Shown piece by piece: positions 16,638 through 23,343 of a stretch of 64,000 nt of DNA. A program made the translations under genes and the position numbers. Every line of letters starts with the position of its first letter. The stretch's first letter is position 1. Under the pieces are notes generated by a model. The model made no database searches and was not told the DNA's origin. It worked only from the letters and a program-made list of their open reading frames with translations. Origin of the DNA: Pseudomonas fulva (lineage in GTDB: Bacteria; Pseudomonadota; Gammaproteobacteria; Pseudomonadales; Pseudomonadaceae); the NCBI RefSeq assembly GCF_023517795.1, contig NZ_CP082928.1, positions 3,906,001 through 3,970,000 on the forward strand, written 5' to 3'.

Positions 16638-17185
16638 GAGCAGGGCGCCTCAACACCCCGGCCACGCTGCTGGAGCTCAACGCCGACATCCAGGCCTGCG
16701 AGCTCGACTGGCTTTGGTGCGGCATCGACACCAAGGAAAGCGCCGAACCGCCGTACCCCACCGGCCTGCGCAACCCCGCCAAGGTCGCCATCCGCGCTTG
16801 GTGGGACGAACGCCTGCGCCAGGGCCGCTACCTGCGTACCGAACACCGCCTGTTCCACATCGACAGCGCCCGCGACTACCGCGGCGACCGCGCCGAGCTG
16901 GCCATCACCGCCACCGAGTTCATCGGCGAGCAGGCCCAGCTGCTGCGCCCCGGTCAGCCGCCGCGCTGTGTGAGGGTGTTCATGATCTACGACGCGCCTT
17001 ACCGCGATGACTTAGGTCAGGTGATCGAGTACCGCATCCGTGCCGAAGTCGCGCTGATTGAATCGGGCAGAGTTGAGAAGGGTGACCGCATCAATCTGGC
17101 CGGCCGAGCGTACTCGGTCACCAACCAGGCCGACGATGAGAACGACGGCATAGTGAGGGGCCTATGGCTCGCCGAGATGGAATGA
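16634..17185 (+). CDS. Head closure/adaptor protein (183 aa)
   Basis: The N-terminus MRAGRLNTPATLLEL is the usual opening of SPP1 gp16-like head closure proteins. Near the centre WWDERLRQGRYLRTEHRLFHIDSARDYRG matches the beta-barrel core. At 183 residues it is longer than the usual 105-115. The second half (RVFMIYDAPYRDDLGQVIEY... GDRINLAGRAYSVTN) could be a second barrel, so a duplication or fusion is possible. Confidence 0.7.
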   Translation: MRAGRLNTPATLLELNADIQACELDWLWCGIDTKESAEPPYPTGLRNPAKVAIRAWWDERLRQGRYLRTEHRLFHIDSARDYRGDRAELAITATEFIGEQAQLLRPGQPPRCVRVFMIYDAPYRDDLGQVIEYRIRAEVALIESGRVEKGDRINLAGRAYSVTNQADDENDGIVRGLWLAEME

Positions 17186-17763
17186 CCATCACGCTGCGCG
17201 GCGCTGACTCGCTGCTCAGGCAGCTCGATGCGGTCACCAAGAACGTGGCGCCGATGGTTCGCGGTGCCTTGAACACCACGGCCGCGAAGGCGCGCAACCA
17301 GCTCTACATCTCGCCGCTGCGGGCATCTATCAAGGCCGGCAAGCTGCGGCGCGCGCTGAAGCTCAAGCGGGCCAATACCCGGCACATGAACGCCCGGATC
17401 ATCCCGTCCAGTTCGGGCATCCCCGTGCCGGAGTACCGCGGCTGGGGGTTCGACCGTATCGACGCCACCCGCGGGCGGATCTGGGTCACCGGCCCGCACG
17501 GCAGAAAGATCGCCGCCGGCTTCGTGAACCCGGCCTCGGTAGGTCGCCAGCCGCTGGCGACACGCAGCGAGGTCACCCGGCAACTCAAGGGGCGTGCGAA
17601 GGCGACCACGTACAGCTACCGCCGATCACTGGGCACAGCCCTCGGCCCGAGCCTGGCGTACTGGTTCAAGCAACTGACCACCCAGGGCGACATCGAATGG
17701 ATTGGCGACGAGCTCGCCAAAGAGTTCGAGCGGCGCCTGGACCAAACACTCAGGACACGATGA
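17164..17763 (+). CDS. HK97 gp10-like tail completion protein (199 aa)
   Basis: Begins MARRDGMTITLRGADSLLRQ; the internal ATG at 17182 (ATGA with the upstream stop) is an alternative start. ALNTTAAKARNQLYISPLRASIKA and RGRIWVTGPHGRKIAAGF fit the gp10/minor tail protein Z group. It is strongly basic. It likely completes the neck-tail joint. Confidence 0.75.
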   Translation: MARRDGMTITLRGADSLLRQLDAVTKNVAPMVRGALNTTAAKARNQLYISPLRASIKAGKLRRALKLKRANTRHMNARIIPSSSGIPVPEYRGWGFDRIDATRGRIWVTGPHGRKIAAGFVNPASVGRQPLATRSEVTRQLKGRAKATTYSYRRSLGTALGPSLAYWFKQLTTQGDIEWIGDELAKEFERRLDQTLRTR

Positions 17764-18194
17764 TGAGCAGAGCCGCTGAACTGTCGACCGCGATCATGGA
17801 GCGCCTGTCGTCCATCAAGCCGGCCGATGGCTTCAACACGCAGATCGACAGGGTGTACGGCTTCGGCGACGTGAAGCCAGAGCGTGCCCAGCCTCCGTAT
17901 CTGCTGGTGCGCATCGCAGGCGATAGCCTCAAGGAAATGGCCGGCACAGTGGCCAGCCGCGAAGTCACCTACGAGATAGAGGGCGTGCTGGGCCGCGATG
18001 CCAGCCTGCAGGATCTGCAGCATCTGCACTACGACGTGCTCGTCACCCTGGGTACAGGCCAGCTGCCGCACATCAGCCCGCTCAAGACTGGCCGACCATT
18101 CGAAGAATCAGCCGAATTCACGCCCGACGTGAACGGCTCCAACGCCCGCAGCTTCGTCAGCTCAGTAACGCTGGTCTACGTCGAGCGGTACTGA
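17760..18194 (+). CDS. Tail completion/terminator protein, gpU-like (144 aa)
   Basis: The start is the ATG at 17760 within an ATGA overlap. The pattern ELSTAIMERLSSIKPADGFNTQI...VYGFGD and PYLLVRIAG, with a C-terminal VSSVTLVYVERY, fits minor tail proteins that cap the tube. Position directly before the tail tube gene agrees. Confidence 0.75.
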   Translation: MMSRAAELSTAIMERLSSIKPADGFNTQIDRVYGFGDVKPERAQPPYLLVRIAGDSLKEMAGTVASREVTYEIEGVLGRDASLQDLQHLHYDVLVTLGTGQLPHISPLKTGRPFEESAEFTPDVNGSNARSFVSSVTLVYVERY

Positions 18195-18212
18195 ACACAC
18201 CACCCCAACAAG

Positions 18213-18235
18213 CCGGCCATGCGCCGGTTTTTTTT
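18213..18235 (+). terminator. Short hairpin with T8 before the tail tube gene
   Basis: CCGGC (18213-18217), loop CATGC, GCCGG (18223-18227), then eight T. The stem is only 5 bp but the U-tract is long; it may reduce read-through into the highly expressed tail tube gene or protect its message end. Confidence 0.55.
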
Positions 18236-18253
18236 CGCCAAGAGGAAACCCGC

Positions 18254-18778
18254 ATGGCCAACTATGCATACATGGGCAAGGGCATCGTCAGGATGCAGAA
18301 AGAGGGGTCGACCGAACCGGCGATCGACCTCGGCAACGTTTCGAACCTCACCTTCAACGTGAACGAGAACGTCATCAACCTGGCCAACTACCGTACCGCC
18401 GGCGGCGGCAACTACGCCCAGGTGCGCCGCATCGAAACGGTCGAGGTCAGCATGACCCTCACCGACCTCTCGCCCGAGAACCTCGCCATGGTGCTGTTCG
18501 GTACCGCCACGGTTGAGGCCAACGTGGCCACCATCGAAGCGCTTACCACCGGCGCCCAGACCTTCACCATGTTGTTCGAGGGCGTGAACGAGGCCAACAC
18601 CGGCAAGACCGTGAACGTCACCGTGCACCGCCTCAAGGTCGGCGCCTCTCAAGGCCTGGGCCTGATCGGCGACGAATTCGCCGCCCTGGAAGTAACCGGA
18701 GAAGCGCTGCTCGACACCAGCATCACCGACCCGGGACTGTCGCAGTTCTTCCGCGTCGAGATGGACGTGATCACCTGA
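18254..18778 (+). CDS. Major tail tube protein (174 aa)
   Basis: MANYAYMGKGIVRMQKEGSTEPAIDLGNVSNLTFN followed by an alternating beta pattern (VEVSMTLTDLSPENLAMVLFG; EFAALEVTGEALLD) is typical of siphovirus tail tube subunits. It is followed by a strong terminator, after which the accessory segment begins. Confidence 0.85.
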   Translation: MANYAYMGKGIVRMQKEGSTEPAIDLGNVSNLTFNVNENVINLANYRTAGGGNYAQVRRIETVEVSMTLTDLSPENLAMVLFGTATVEANVATIEALTTGAQTFTMLFEGVNEANTGKTVNVTVHRLKVGASQGLGLIGDEFAALEVTGEALLDTSITDPGLSQFFRVEMDVIT

Positions 18779-18782
18779 AAGC

Positions 18783-18956
18783 CTGATCGGCACCGCAGCA
18801 AACGGTCGGGAAACCGACCGATTTATTCCGTTTCACTCAAGCCCTGGCGGGCCATCCCGCCGGGGCTTTTTGTTTTTGGCTGCAGCTAGGGGGCACCCGA
18901 ACGCGCCTTCCCTGGGGCGCTGCTGCAGCCGATCTATTCCAGGGCTATTGCAGGGG
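18783..18956. repeat. Direct repeat copy 1 (R1, ~174 bp)
   Basis: This stretch and 19848-20020 are nearly the same over about 173 bp. Both copies contain, in order, a CGGTCGG/CCGACCG hairpin, a GCCCTGGCGGG terminator with T5, and a GGCTGCAGC...GCTGCAGCC stem (18878-18886 with 18922-18930) with GCGCC/GGCGC inside. The two copies flank the KilA-N gene and the hairpin array. Confidence 0.9.
18841..18871 (+). terminator. Terminator after the tail tube gene (in R1)
   Basis: GCCCTGGCGGG (18841-18851), loop CCAT, CCCGCCGGGGC (18856-18866) and T5. It separates tail tube transcription from the accessory genes. Confidence 0.85.
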
Positions 18957-18963
18957 ATATGCC

Positions 18964-19461
18964 ATGAAGAACGTGATTCCTTTCAACTACCAAGGCCAGC
19001 CGGTGCGCTTCAGCAGCGAAGGCTGGATTAATGCCACTGACATCGCGGCCAAGCACGGCCTTCGCCTCGACAACTGGCTGCGCAACAAGGAAACGATCGA
19101 TTACATCGACGCCCTGGCACGGCATTTAAATACCTCGGTTTCGAGGGATTTAATCCAGAGCCAGCGCGGCCGCGCCGGCGGCACCTGGCTTCATCCCAAG
19201 CTGGCTGTCGCGTTCGCCCGCTGGATCTCGCCAGACTTCGCCGTCTGGGCAGACCTGCACATCGACGCGCTGATCCGCGGCGAGCTGAACGAAAAGCAGC
19301 AGTTCGACAGGGCCTGTAAGCGGCTCAACGATGCCCAGGCCGTTGCAAGCTTGAGCGGGCGTGAGCTGGCCGCGTGGCGCTGGAAGAAGCCGGAGCTGGT
19401 CGAGCAGGTTGAGCACTGGCGCCATGAGCTTCAGCTGACGCTCGGGCTTGAGGTTGCTTAA
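18964..19461 (+). CDS. KilA-N domain protein (165 aa)
   Basis: Residues 1-105 match the KilA-N fold: IPFNYQGQPVRFSSEGWINATDIAAKHG, LDNWLRNKETIDYI, then GRAGGTWLHPKLAVAFARWISPDFAVW. The remainder is helical (RGELNEKQQFDRACKRLNDA). KilA-N proteins are DNA-binding phage antirepressor-like or moron proteins. It lies between two direct repeats after a terminator, so it probably has its own control and came in as cargo. Its stop codon is part of the first hairpin of the array. Confidence 0.85.
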   Translation: MKNVIPFNYQGQPVRFSSEGWINATDIAAKHGLRLDNWLRNKETIDYIDALARHLNTSVSRDLIQSQRGRAGGTWLHPKLAVAFARWISPDFAVWADLHIDALIRGELNEKQQFDRACKRLNDAQAVASLSGRELAAWRWKKPELVEQVEHWRHELQLTLGLEVA

Positions 19462-19847
19462 GGGTAGGCAGATTGTGCCGACCCTTTGAATCTAACCCGA
19501 ACAATCTTCGTGTTCGGCAAAGCAGGAATTCCTGCTTTGGGTCAGGCTGATGGAGCTACCTGGCGCCTTGAGTGAGCAAACGCCAGATCTGGCGTTAGTA
19601 GTTGGTGGCCACGGCAAACCGGGAATTCCCGGTTTGCCGTTGTTTTAACTCTTCTCGGTGGAAGAGTTAGAGGAGAGCGCCGCGCGGGTGCTCAGAATGT
19701 GCGTACTGCCATCGGCTACTGGGTAGCGAACCATGCGAAGCCGCGAATGAAAAGCAAAGCCGGAGTAACGGCTTTGACACCCAAAGCGGGAATTCCCGCT
19801 TTGGGCGTACGGAAGGGTGTCCACTCAATGGACCCATTTCACCGGGA
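19460..19847. repeat. Array of about ten consecutive hairpins/perfect palindromes (non-coding)
   Basis: No gene is seen. Stems in order: 19460-19486; 19497-19517 (CCGAACA/TGTTCGG); 19518-19539 (22-bp perfect palindrome); 19579-19596 (AACGCCAGATCTGGCGTT); 19611-19640 (30-bp perfect palindrome); 19646-19669 (AACTCTTC/GAAGAGTT); 19715-19727 (GCTAC/GTAGC); 19755-19776 (CAAAGCCG/CGGCTTTG); 19780-19805 (26-bp perfect palindrome); 19815-19835 (imperfect). Three palindromes share the centre GGAATTCC inside CAAA..TTTG arms, with paired differences between copies. It may be a structured RNA or a set of protein-binding sites; function unknown. Confidence 0.85.
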
Positions 19848-20020
19848 CTGATCAGCACTTCAGCAATCGGTCGGTGGACCGACCGATTTACCTTGATTCA
19901 CTCAAGCCCTGGCGGGTCATCCCGCCGGGGCTTTTTGTATTTGGCTGCAGCTAGGGGCGCCCGAAAGCGCCTTCCCTGGGGCGCTGCTGCAGCCGATCTA
20001 CGCCAGGGCTATTGCGGGCG
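19848..20020. repeat. Direct repeat copy 2 (R2, ~173 bp)
   Basis: Near-identical to R1 (18783-18956). The differences partly keep pairing: its first hairpin is AATCGGTCGGT/ACCGACCGATT (19865-19888), an 11-bp stem, where R1 has a GAAA loop. The terminator (19906-19936) and the GGCTGCAGC/GCTGCAGCC stem (19943-19951 with 19986-19994) are retained. Confidence 0.9.
19906..19936 (+). terminator. Terminator within R2
   Basis: GCCCTGGCGGG, loop TCAT, CCCGCCGGGGC and T5, the same as the R1 terminator with one loop change. It would end transcripts that run through the hairpin array. Confidence 0.8.
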
Positions 20021-20188
20021 GTTGGAACTAGAACCACAGATCATGGAGGCAGCAATTGCCCTATCTACAGGAGGAAAACAAAACCCCTCACTGGTAGGCC
20101 CTCGCTCGTGCTGTGAGTAAAGCGCACGAGTTGGGCTGAATTGCACCCCCGATCTCTGGCTGAATGATTTCAGCCAGCCAATAAAGCA
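20021..20188. other. Non-coding stretch with two further hairpins
   Basis: CTCGTGC/GCACGAG (20105-20111 with 20124-20130) and CTGGCTGA/TCAGCCAG (20156-20163 with 20170-20177) extend the run of hairpins beyond R2. A 25-codon frame from an ATG at 20043 exists but has no supporting features. Confidence 0.5.
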
Positions 20189-20222
20189 AAACCCCCGAGG
20201 CCGGCCAGCCTCGAGGGTTTTT
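20189..20222 (+). terminator. Strong terminator
   Basis: AAACCC and CGAGGC pair with GCCTCG and GGGTTT around one mismatch, followed by T. It ends the hairpin-rich region. Confidence 0.8.
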
Positions 20223-20297
20223 ATTCCCATTCCTTACAGCACAAGGAACAGAACATTGCTCAATTATAGGCCCAAACACCGGGTCAAGGTAGATGGA

Positions 20298-20417
20298 ATG
20301 ATGCATCCAGAAGACGCTGGCATCGTAGGTAAGCGCTTAGCCAACGCGGCAGTGATTGCAGCTATTGGTTTCAGCTCTGCGGCAATCATCGCGGCGCTCG
20401 GCACGTTGCTTTCCTAA
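20298..20417 (+). CDS. Possible small membrane protein (39 aa)
   Basis: Starts ATGATG at 20298 after AAGGTAGATGG. The product has one hydrophobic helix (ANAAVIAAIGFSSAAIIAALG), like single-span phage peptides or toxins. It lies alone between a terminator and a convergent gene, so the evidence is modest. Confidence 0.4.
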   Translation: MMHPEDAGIVGKRLANAAVIAAIGFSSAAIIAALGTLLS

Positions 20418-20436
20418 AAAGTCAGAGCGCGCAGGT

Positions 20437-20694
20437 CTACACGTCTGTAGTCCGAGCATCCAGCTCGGCAAGATCGCCGGGCGCCTGGTAGTCGGATTTG
20501 GCAGGCTCGATCAAAAGAAAGTCTCTCCCAGATGCTTTGAGCTTTTCGAAAACCTCATCGAAGGCTGCATCAGCCTGGAAAGAGTGAATGGATCCTCTGG
20601 CAGTGAATACATCGACTGCTGCAATCGATTGCGCAGCCAAAACGGTGTTCGCGTCGTCGGTGATGAGGAAGTAGGGGAACCGGGTCTGAGACAT
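20437..20694 (-). CDS. Small opposite-strand accessory protein (85 aa)
   Basis: An excellent GGAGGTCAC ribosome-binding site precedes the ATG at 20694. The protein (MSQTRFPYFLITDDANTVLA...) looks like a small soluble alpha/beta protein. It runs against the late operon and diverges from the C4 promoter, as expected of a moron expressed from the lysogen. No family is recognised. Confidence 0.65.
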   Translation of the reverse strand: MSQTRFPYFLITDDANTVLAAQSIAAVDVFTARGSIHSFQADAAFDEVFEKLKASGRDFLLIEPAKSDYQAPGDLAELDARTTDV

Positions 20695-20789
20695 GTGACC
20701 TCCATGGTCGATGTACGGCGGTCGGTATGACCGGCGCCCGGTAACGCTAGCCGATGGAGTGGCAATCGGACAGCTGTCTTTGAGATAGC

Positions 20790-20818
20790 TTGACCACCAC
20801 CCGAACCCGGTGCATAGT
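20790..20818 (+). promoter_or_regulatory. Promoter for the C4/icd/antirepressor transcript
   Basis: TTGACC (20790-20795), 17 bp, CATAGT (20813-20818). The expected start near 20825 falls at a 5' hairpin (CTCTG/CAGAG within ACCCG/CGGGT, 20821-20849). Confidence 0.55.
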
Positions 20819-20877
20819 TCACCCGCCTCTGCAAATTCAGAGGTCGGGTTTGGCGACTCGGAAAAGTCAGGCGCACG

Positions 20878-20898
20878 ACGCCTTAATGGCGTTTTTTT
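20878..20898 (+). terminator. Short hairpin plus T7 upstream of the C4 core
   Basis: ACGCC, loop TTAAT, GGCGT, then T-run to 20898. It lies within the leader of the C4 transcript and could attenuate it. Confidence 0.45.
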
Positions 20899-21020
20899 GT
20901 GCCCGCGTTATGGCGGGCCGTGCGTGGGAGTCCTTCGGGGCTGCCGGGTTCCCTGACCCCGGTTCGCCAACCCGCGTACGGTTCGTCACCATCTTTTGGC
21001 GAAGATGTGGCGAACCCTAA
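20886..21020 (+). CDS. Icd-like ORF overlapping C4 RNA
   Basis: The frame MAFFCARVMAGRAWESFGAA... runs through the C4 region and stops at 21018-21020, 18 bp before the antirepressor start. Such frames are the Icd-like reading frames of P1-type immI loci, where icd translation is coupled to ant. A TTG at 20790 would give a longer version. Because it overlaps a structured RNA, protein function is uncertain. Confidence 0.45.
   Translation: MAFFCARVMAGRAWESFGAAGFPDPGSPTRVRFVTIFWRRCGEP
20899..20990 (+). ncRNA. c4: C4-type antisense RNA controlling the antirepressor
   Basis: Conserved C4 features are present: CCCGC/GCGGG hairpin, a GTCC-TTCG-GGGC stem, a CCGGG/CCCGG stem, and the outer pairing of TGCGTGGG with CCCGCGTA. 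GGTTCGCCA (20961-20969) is perfectly complementary to TGGCGAACC (21008-21016). GTCACC (20985-20990) is complementary to GGTGAC (21029-21034), which overlaps the antirepressor ribosome-binding site. This two-site pairing is how phage P1 C4 RNA blocks icd-ant translation. Confidence 0.85.
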
Positions 21021-21038
21021 ACGATCAGGGTGACCACA

Positions 21039-21881
21039 ATGCAAAACGCTCAAGTAATTCCGTTCCGCTTCGAAGCTCGTGAAGTCCGCACCATGTTGAT
21101 CGATGATCAGCCGTGGTTCGTCGCAGCCGACGTGTGCCAAGCACTGGCGATACGCAATAGCCGCGATGCTTTCGCCCGGCTCGACGAGGACGAGAAGGGT
21201 GTCGCTAATGCCGACACCCTTGGTGGTACTCAGAATGTGAGTATCCTTAACGAGTCTGGCCTCTACTCGCTCATCCTCACCAGCCGCAAGGCCGAGGCGA
21301 AGCGCTTCAAGAAGTGGGTGACCGCAGAGGTGCTGCCAGCGATCCGCAAGCACGGCCGTTACGAAGACGAGCAGGGCAAGATGGCCACCCTGATCGGCGA
21401 GACGATTGGCACCGACGGATTCCATATGCTGGGCGCCCTGATTAAGGGAAAGGTCGCCAGCCTGCCGGCCGCTGTGCAGCGAAAAGCCAAATCAAAGATC
21501 TGGTCGCAGACTCACGCCGCGTTCGGTGTGCGCAGTGCGGCCGACATCCCGGCCAGCCAGTTGGACAGCGCCCGCAACTTCATTGCCGCCTACGCGCTTG
21601 AAGGTGAGTGGTTACCCAAGGATGCGCGCCCGAAGATTCTCTCCAGGGAACACCGTGTACTGGGATACCTGGACCTCAATGGCGTTGAGCGCTGGGAGGA
21701 CATTGCTGCAGGAGCCTACATCCTGACGCGCAGGGAGTTCATCGACTCAATGCTGGTTCACTGCGACATGCCAGTGACAACGGACGAGATGTTCGAGTTT
21801 GCGCAGCTTGCGCTGGCCAATCTGAACAGCCGCAGCAACTGCATGGCCGCGCAGCTGAAAGCCTTACGCAAGCGGGACTGA
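21039..21881 (+). CDS. BRO-N antirepressor (280 aa)
   Basis: The ATG at 21039 (MQNAQVIPFRFEAREVRTML) follows AGGGTGA; a GTG at 21030 is possible. Residues 1-105 are a BRO-N domain (WFVAADVCQALAIRNSRDAF, ESGLYSLILTSRKAEAKRFKKWV, TAEVLPAIRKHGRY). The C-terminal part (about 130-280) is an antirepressor-type domain. It should inactivate a phage repressor, and its translation is set by the C4 RNA upstream. Confidence 0.85.
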   Translation: MQNAQVIPFRFEAREVRTMLIDDQPWFVAADVCQALAIRNSRDAFARLDEDEKGVANADTLGGTQNVSILNESGLYSLILTSRKAEAKRFKKWVTAEVLPAIRKHGRYEDEQGKMATLIGETIGTDGFHMLGALIKGKVASLPAAVQRKAKSKIWSQTHAAFGVRSAADIPASQLDSARNFIAAYALEGEWLPKDARPKILSREHRVLGYLDLNGVERWEDIAAGAYILTRREFIDSMLVHCDMPVTTDEMFEFAQLALANLNSRSNCMAAQLKALRKRD

Positions 21882-21938
21882 TTTCCGTCATAGCCGAGAA
21901 CCCAGTCATGCGCTGGGTTTCGGTGCTGGCAGATCCGA

Positions 21939-22823
21939 TCAGTAGATAAGTTTTGCCAATTTGATCAGCTCCTTGAAGTCGGTTTCAGCGACTATTCGCA
22001 GAGGTTTGCCTTCTGCAATGAGTTTCTCTGCCTTCAAGTGCTTACTGCTCTTTCCTGTTTCATTGAGGCGCCAAATGTCTTGGTCACCCATGACGAGTAG
22101 TGTTGTGTGTTTCGTAACGCCCTTTTCGACAGCGCAGCCCGCCTGAGCTGCTAATGATCCTGCTTCGCTACGCGTGATGCTGAGCGCGCCAGTGAAAGCT
22201 ACGCGCTCGCCATATAGAGGGCCATCAGCGTTCACGTCATGTATGGGATCATCTGGTTTTATGCTGATCCTGTCTTTGACCTTGGCAAGCCAGCCGTGGT
22301 TATCAAGGCCGCTATCGAATAATGCATGCAGGTAGACGTAACCCGCAGCCCTGGCATCGCAAAGTGCGTCGTGGTGCTTATCTAGTGGGATTTTGAAATC
22401 GCGACAAACATTGGCAAGGTTGTAGCCTATTTTCCCATATTTTTCCGGCCAGGCGCGGCGAACCACCTGATGGAGGTTCAGCCAAGTTAAGTCATTAGGT
22501 ATCTCGATGCTGTGCCTATGACAAGCCCGGCCGAACGCAGCGAAATCAAAGTTTCCATAGCAAGTAAGGAGTTTTCCAGATGCTCTGCTCCAAACGTCCC
22601 GGATGACCTCTGGAAACGTAGGGGCGCCTCTGACGCTGTCCGAGCTTATTCCGTGAAGAAAGACATTGAATTCATCAAAGTCCTCTTCTGGGTCGACCAG
22701 TGATGACCACTCTGCCGTGATCTCACCATGTTCGTCGAACTCCACGATACCGATCTGACAAATCGAGCCTAGCCATGAATTAGCTGTTTCAACATCAATC
22801 GATAAAAAACCCTTTGAGTTCAT
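21939..22823 (-). CDS. DEDDh exonuclease-BRCT fusion (294 aa)
   Basis: The second ATG (22823) fits the AAGGA ribosome-binding site best. Residues 1-175 are a DnaQ-like 3'-5' exonuclease with SIDVETANSWLG (D, E), CYGNFDFAAFG (D) and HHDALCDARAAG (H, D). Residues about 205-290 are a BRCT domain (GERVAFTGALSITRSEAGSLAAQAG, TTLLVMGDQ). It is encoded against the tail operon and has lower GC than its neighbours, marking it as cargo. Its role could be DNA repair, host-DNA processing or defence; unproven. Confidence 0.85.
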   Translation of the reverse strand: MNSKGFLSIDVETANSWLGSICQIGIVEFDEHGEITAEWSSLVDPEEDFDEFNVFLHGISSDSVRGAPTFPEVIRDVWSRASGKLLTCYGNFDFAAFGRACHRHSIEIPNDLTWLNLHQVVRRAWPEKYGKIGYNLANVCRDFKIPLDKHHDALCDARAAGYVYLHALFDSGLDNHGWLAKVKDRISIKPDDPIHDVNADGPLYGERVAFTGALSITRSEAGSLAAQAGCAVEKGVTKHTTLLVMGDQDIWRLNETGKSSKHLKAEKLIAEGKPLRIVAETDFKELIKLAKLIY

Positions 22824-22964
22824 AGTCATCTTCCTTGCTGAGATGGCAGGAAGCTACTACGCCGAAGGCTGAATAGGGTAGCTGGGCTTTCATACAGGCT
22901 GGGCCTGGGTTACGCATCTGGCGCTGCGATGGTAGATTCCCGACCTCAAACGGGAGGGAAGCCA

Positions 22965-23288
22965 ATGAACAAAGCCGCCATGATGTTGCTGGGATTATCG
23001 ATGCTTGCTGGATGCGGTAAAGCTGAGTTCACCTGCAGTGAAACCCGAGCTTACGGCGCTGCACAGAGGATCATCGAGAGACACTTGAAAGCCCCATCAA
23101 CAGCCGACTTTCCCTCCTCGAACTCGTCACAGGTGAAAGTCACTGAGGTGTCCAAGTGCAAGTATCGAATTCAGGCTTATGTCGACGCTCAGAACGCTTT
23201 CGGCGCCAAGATCCGCACCCCTTTTTCTATAACCGTTGAGGGTTTTCCGGCCAAGGACGAATGGCAGGGGTCTGATCTATCAATGTAA
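22965..23288 (+). CDS. Small lipoprotein (107 aa), possible exclusion moron
   Basis: The ATG at 22965 after GGGAGGGAAG opens a lipoprotein signal (MNKAAMMLLGLSMLAGCGK) with lipobox LAGC. The mature part has two further cysteines (FTCSE, SKCKY) and a beta-rich C-terminus. It is followed by a terminator. Prophage lipoproteins of this kind often act in superinfection exclusion; that role is inference. Confidence 0.7.
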   Translation: MNKAAMMLLGLSMLAGCGKAEFTCSETRAYGAAQRIIERHLKAPSTADFPSSNSSQVKVTEVSKCKYRIQAYVDAQNAFGAKIRTPFSITVEGFPAKDEWQGSDLSM

Positions 23289-23304
23289 TTTCTACATCAC
23301 CCAA

Positions 23305-23328
23305 AACCCGCCTCGGCGGGTTTTTTTA
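23305..23328 (+). terminator. Terminator between lipoprotein and tail chaperone genes
   Basis: AACCCGCC, loop TC, GGCGGGTT followed by T. It isolates the accessory block from the resuming tail operon. Confidence 0.85.
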
Positions 23329-23343
23329 TACCTGGAGAAAAGC

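Noticed and set aside
19460..19847. CRISPR array
   Set aside because: There are no regularly spaced identical direct repeats and no cas genes; the units are palindromes of different length.
19460..19847. Simple tandem transcription terminators or REP/BIME repeats
   Set aside because: Most stems lack U-tracts and none has the head tetranucleotide layout of Pseudomonas REPs, so I did not call them as such.
18964..20020. Retron or group II intron
   Set aside because: The structured RNA next to a protein gene suggested this, but no reverse transcriptase is encoded.
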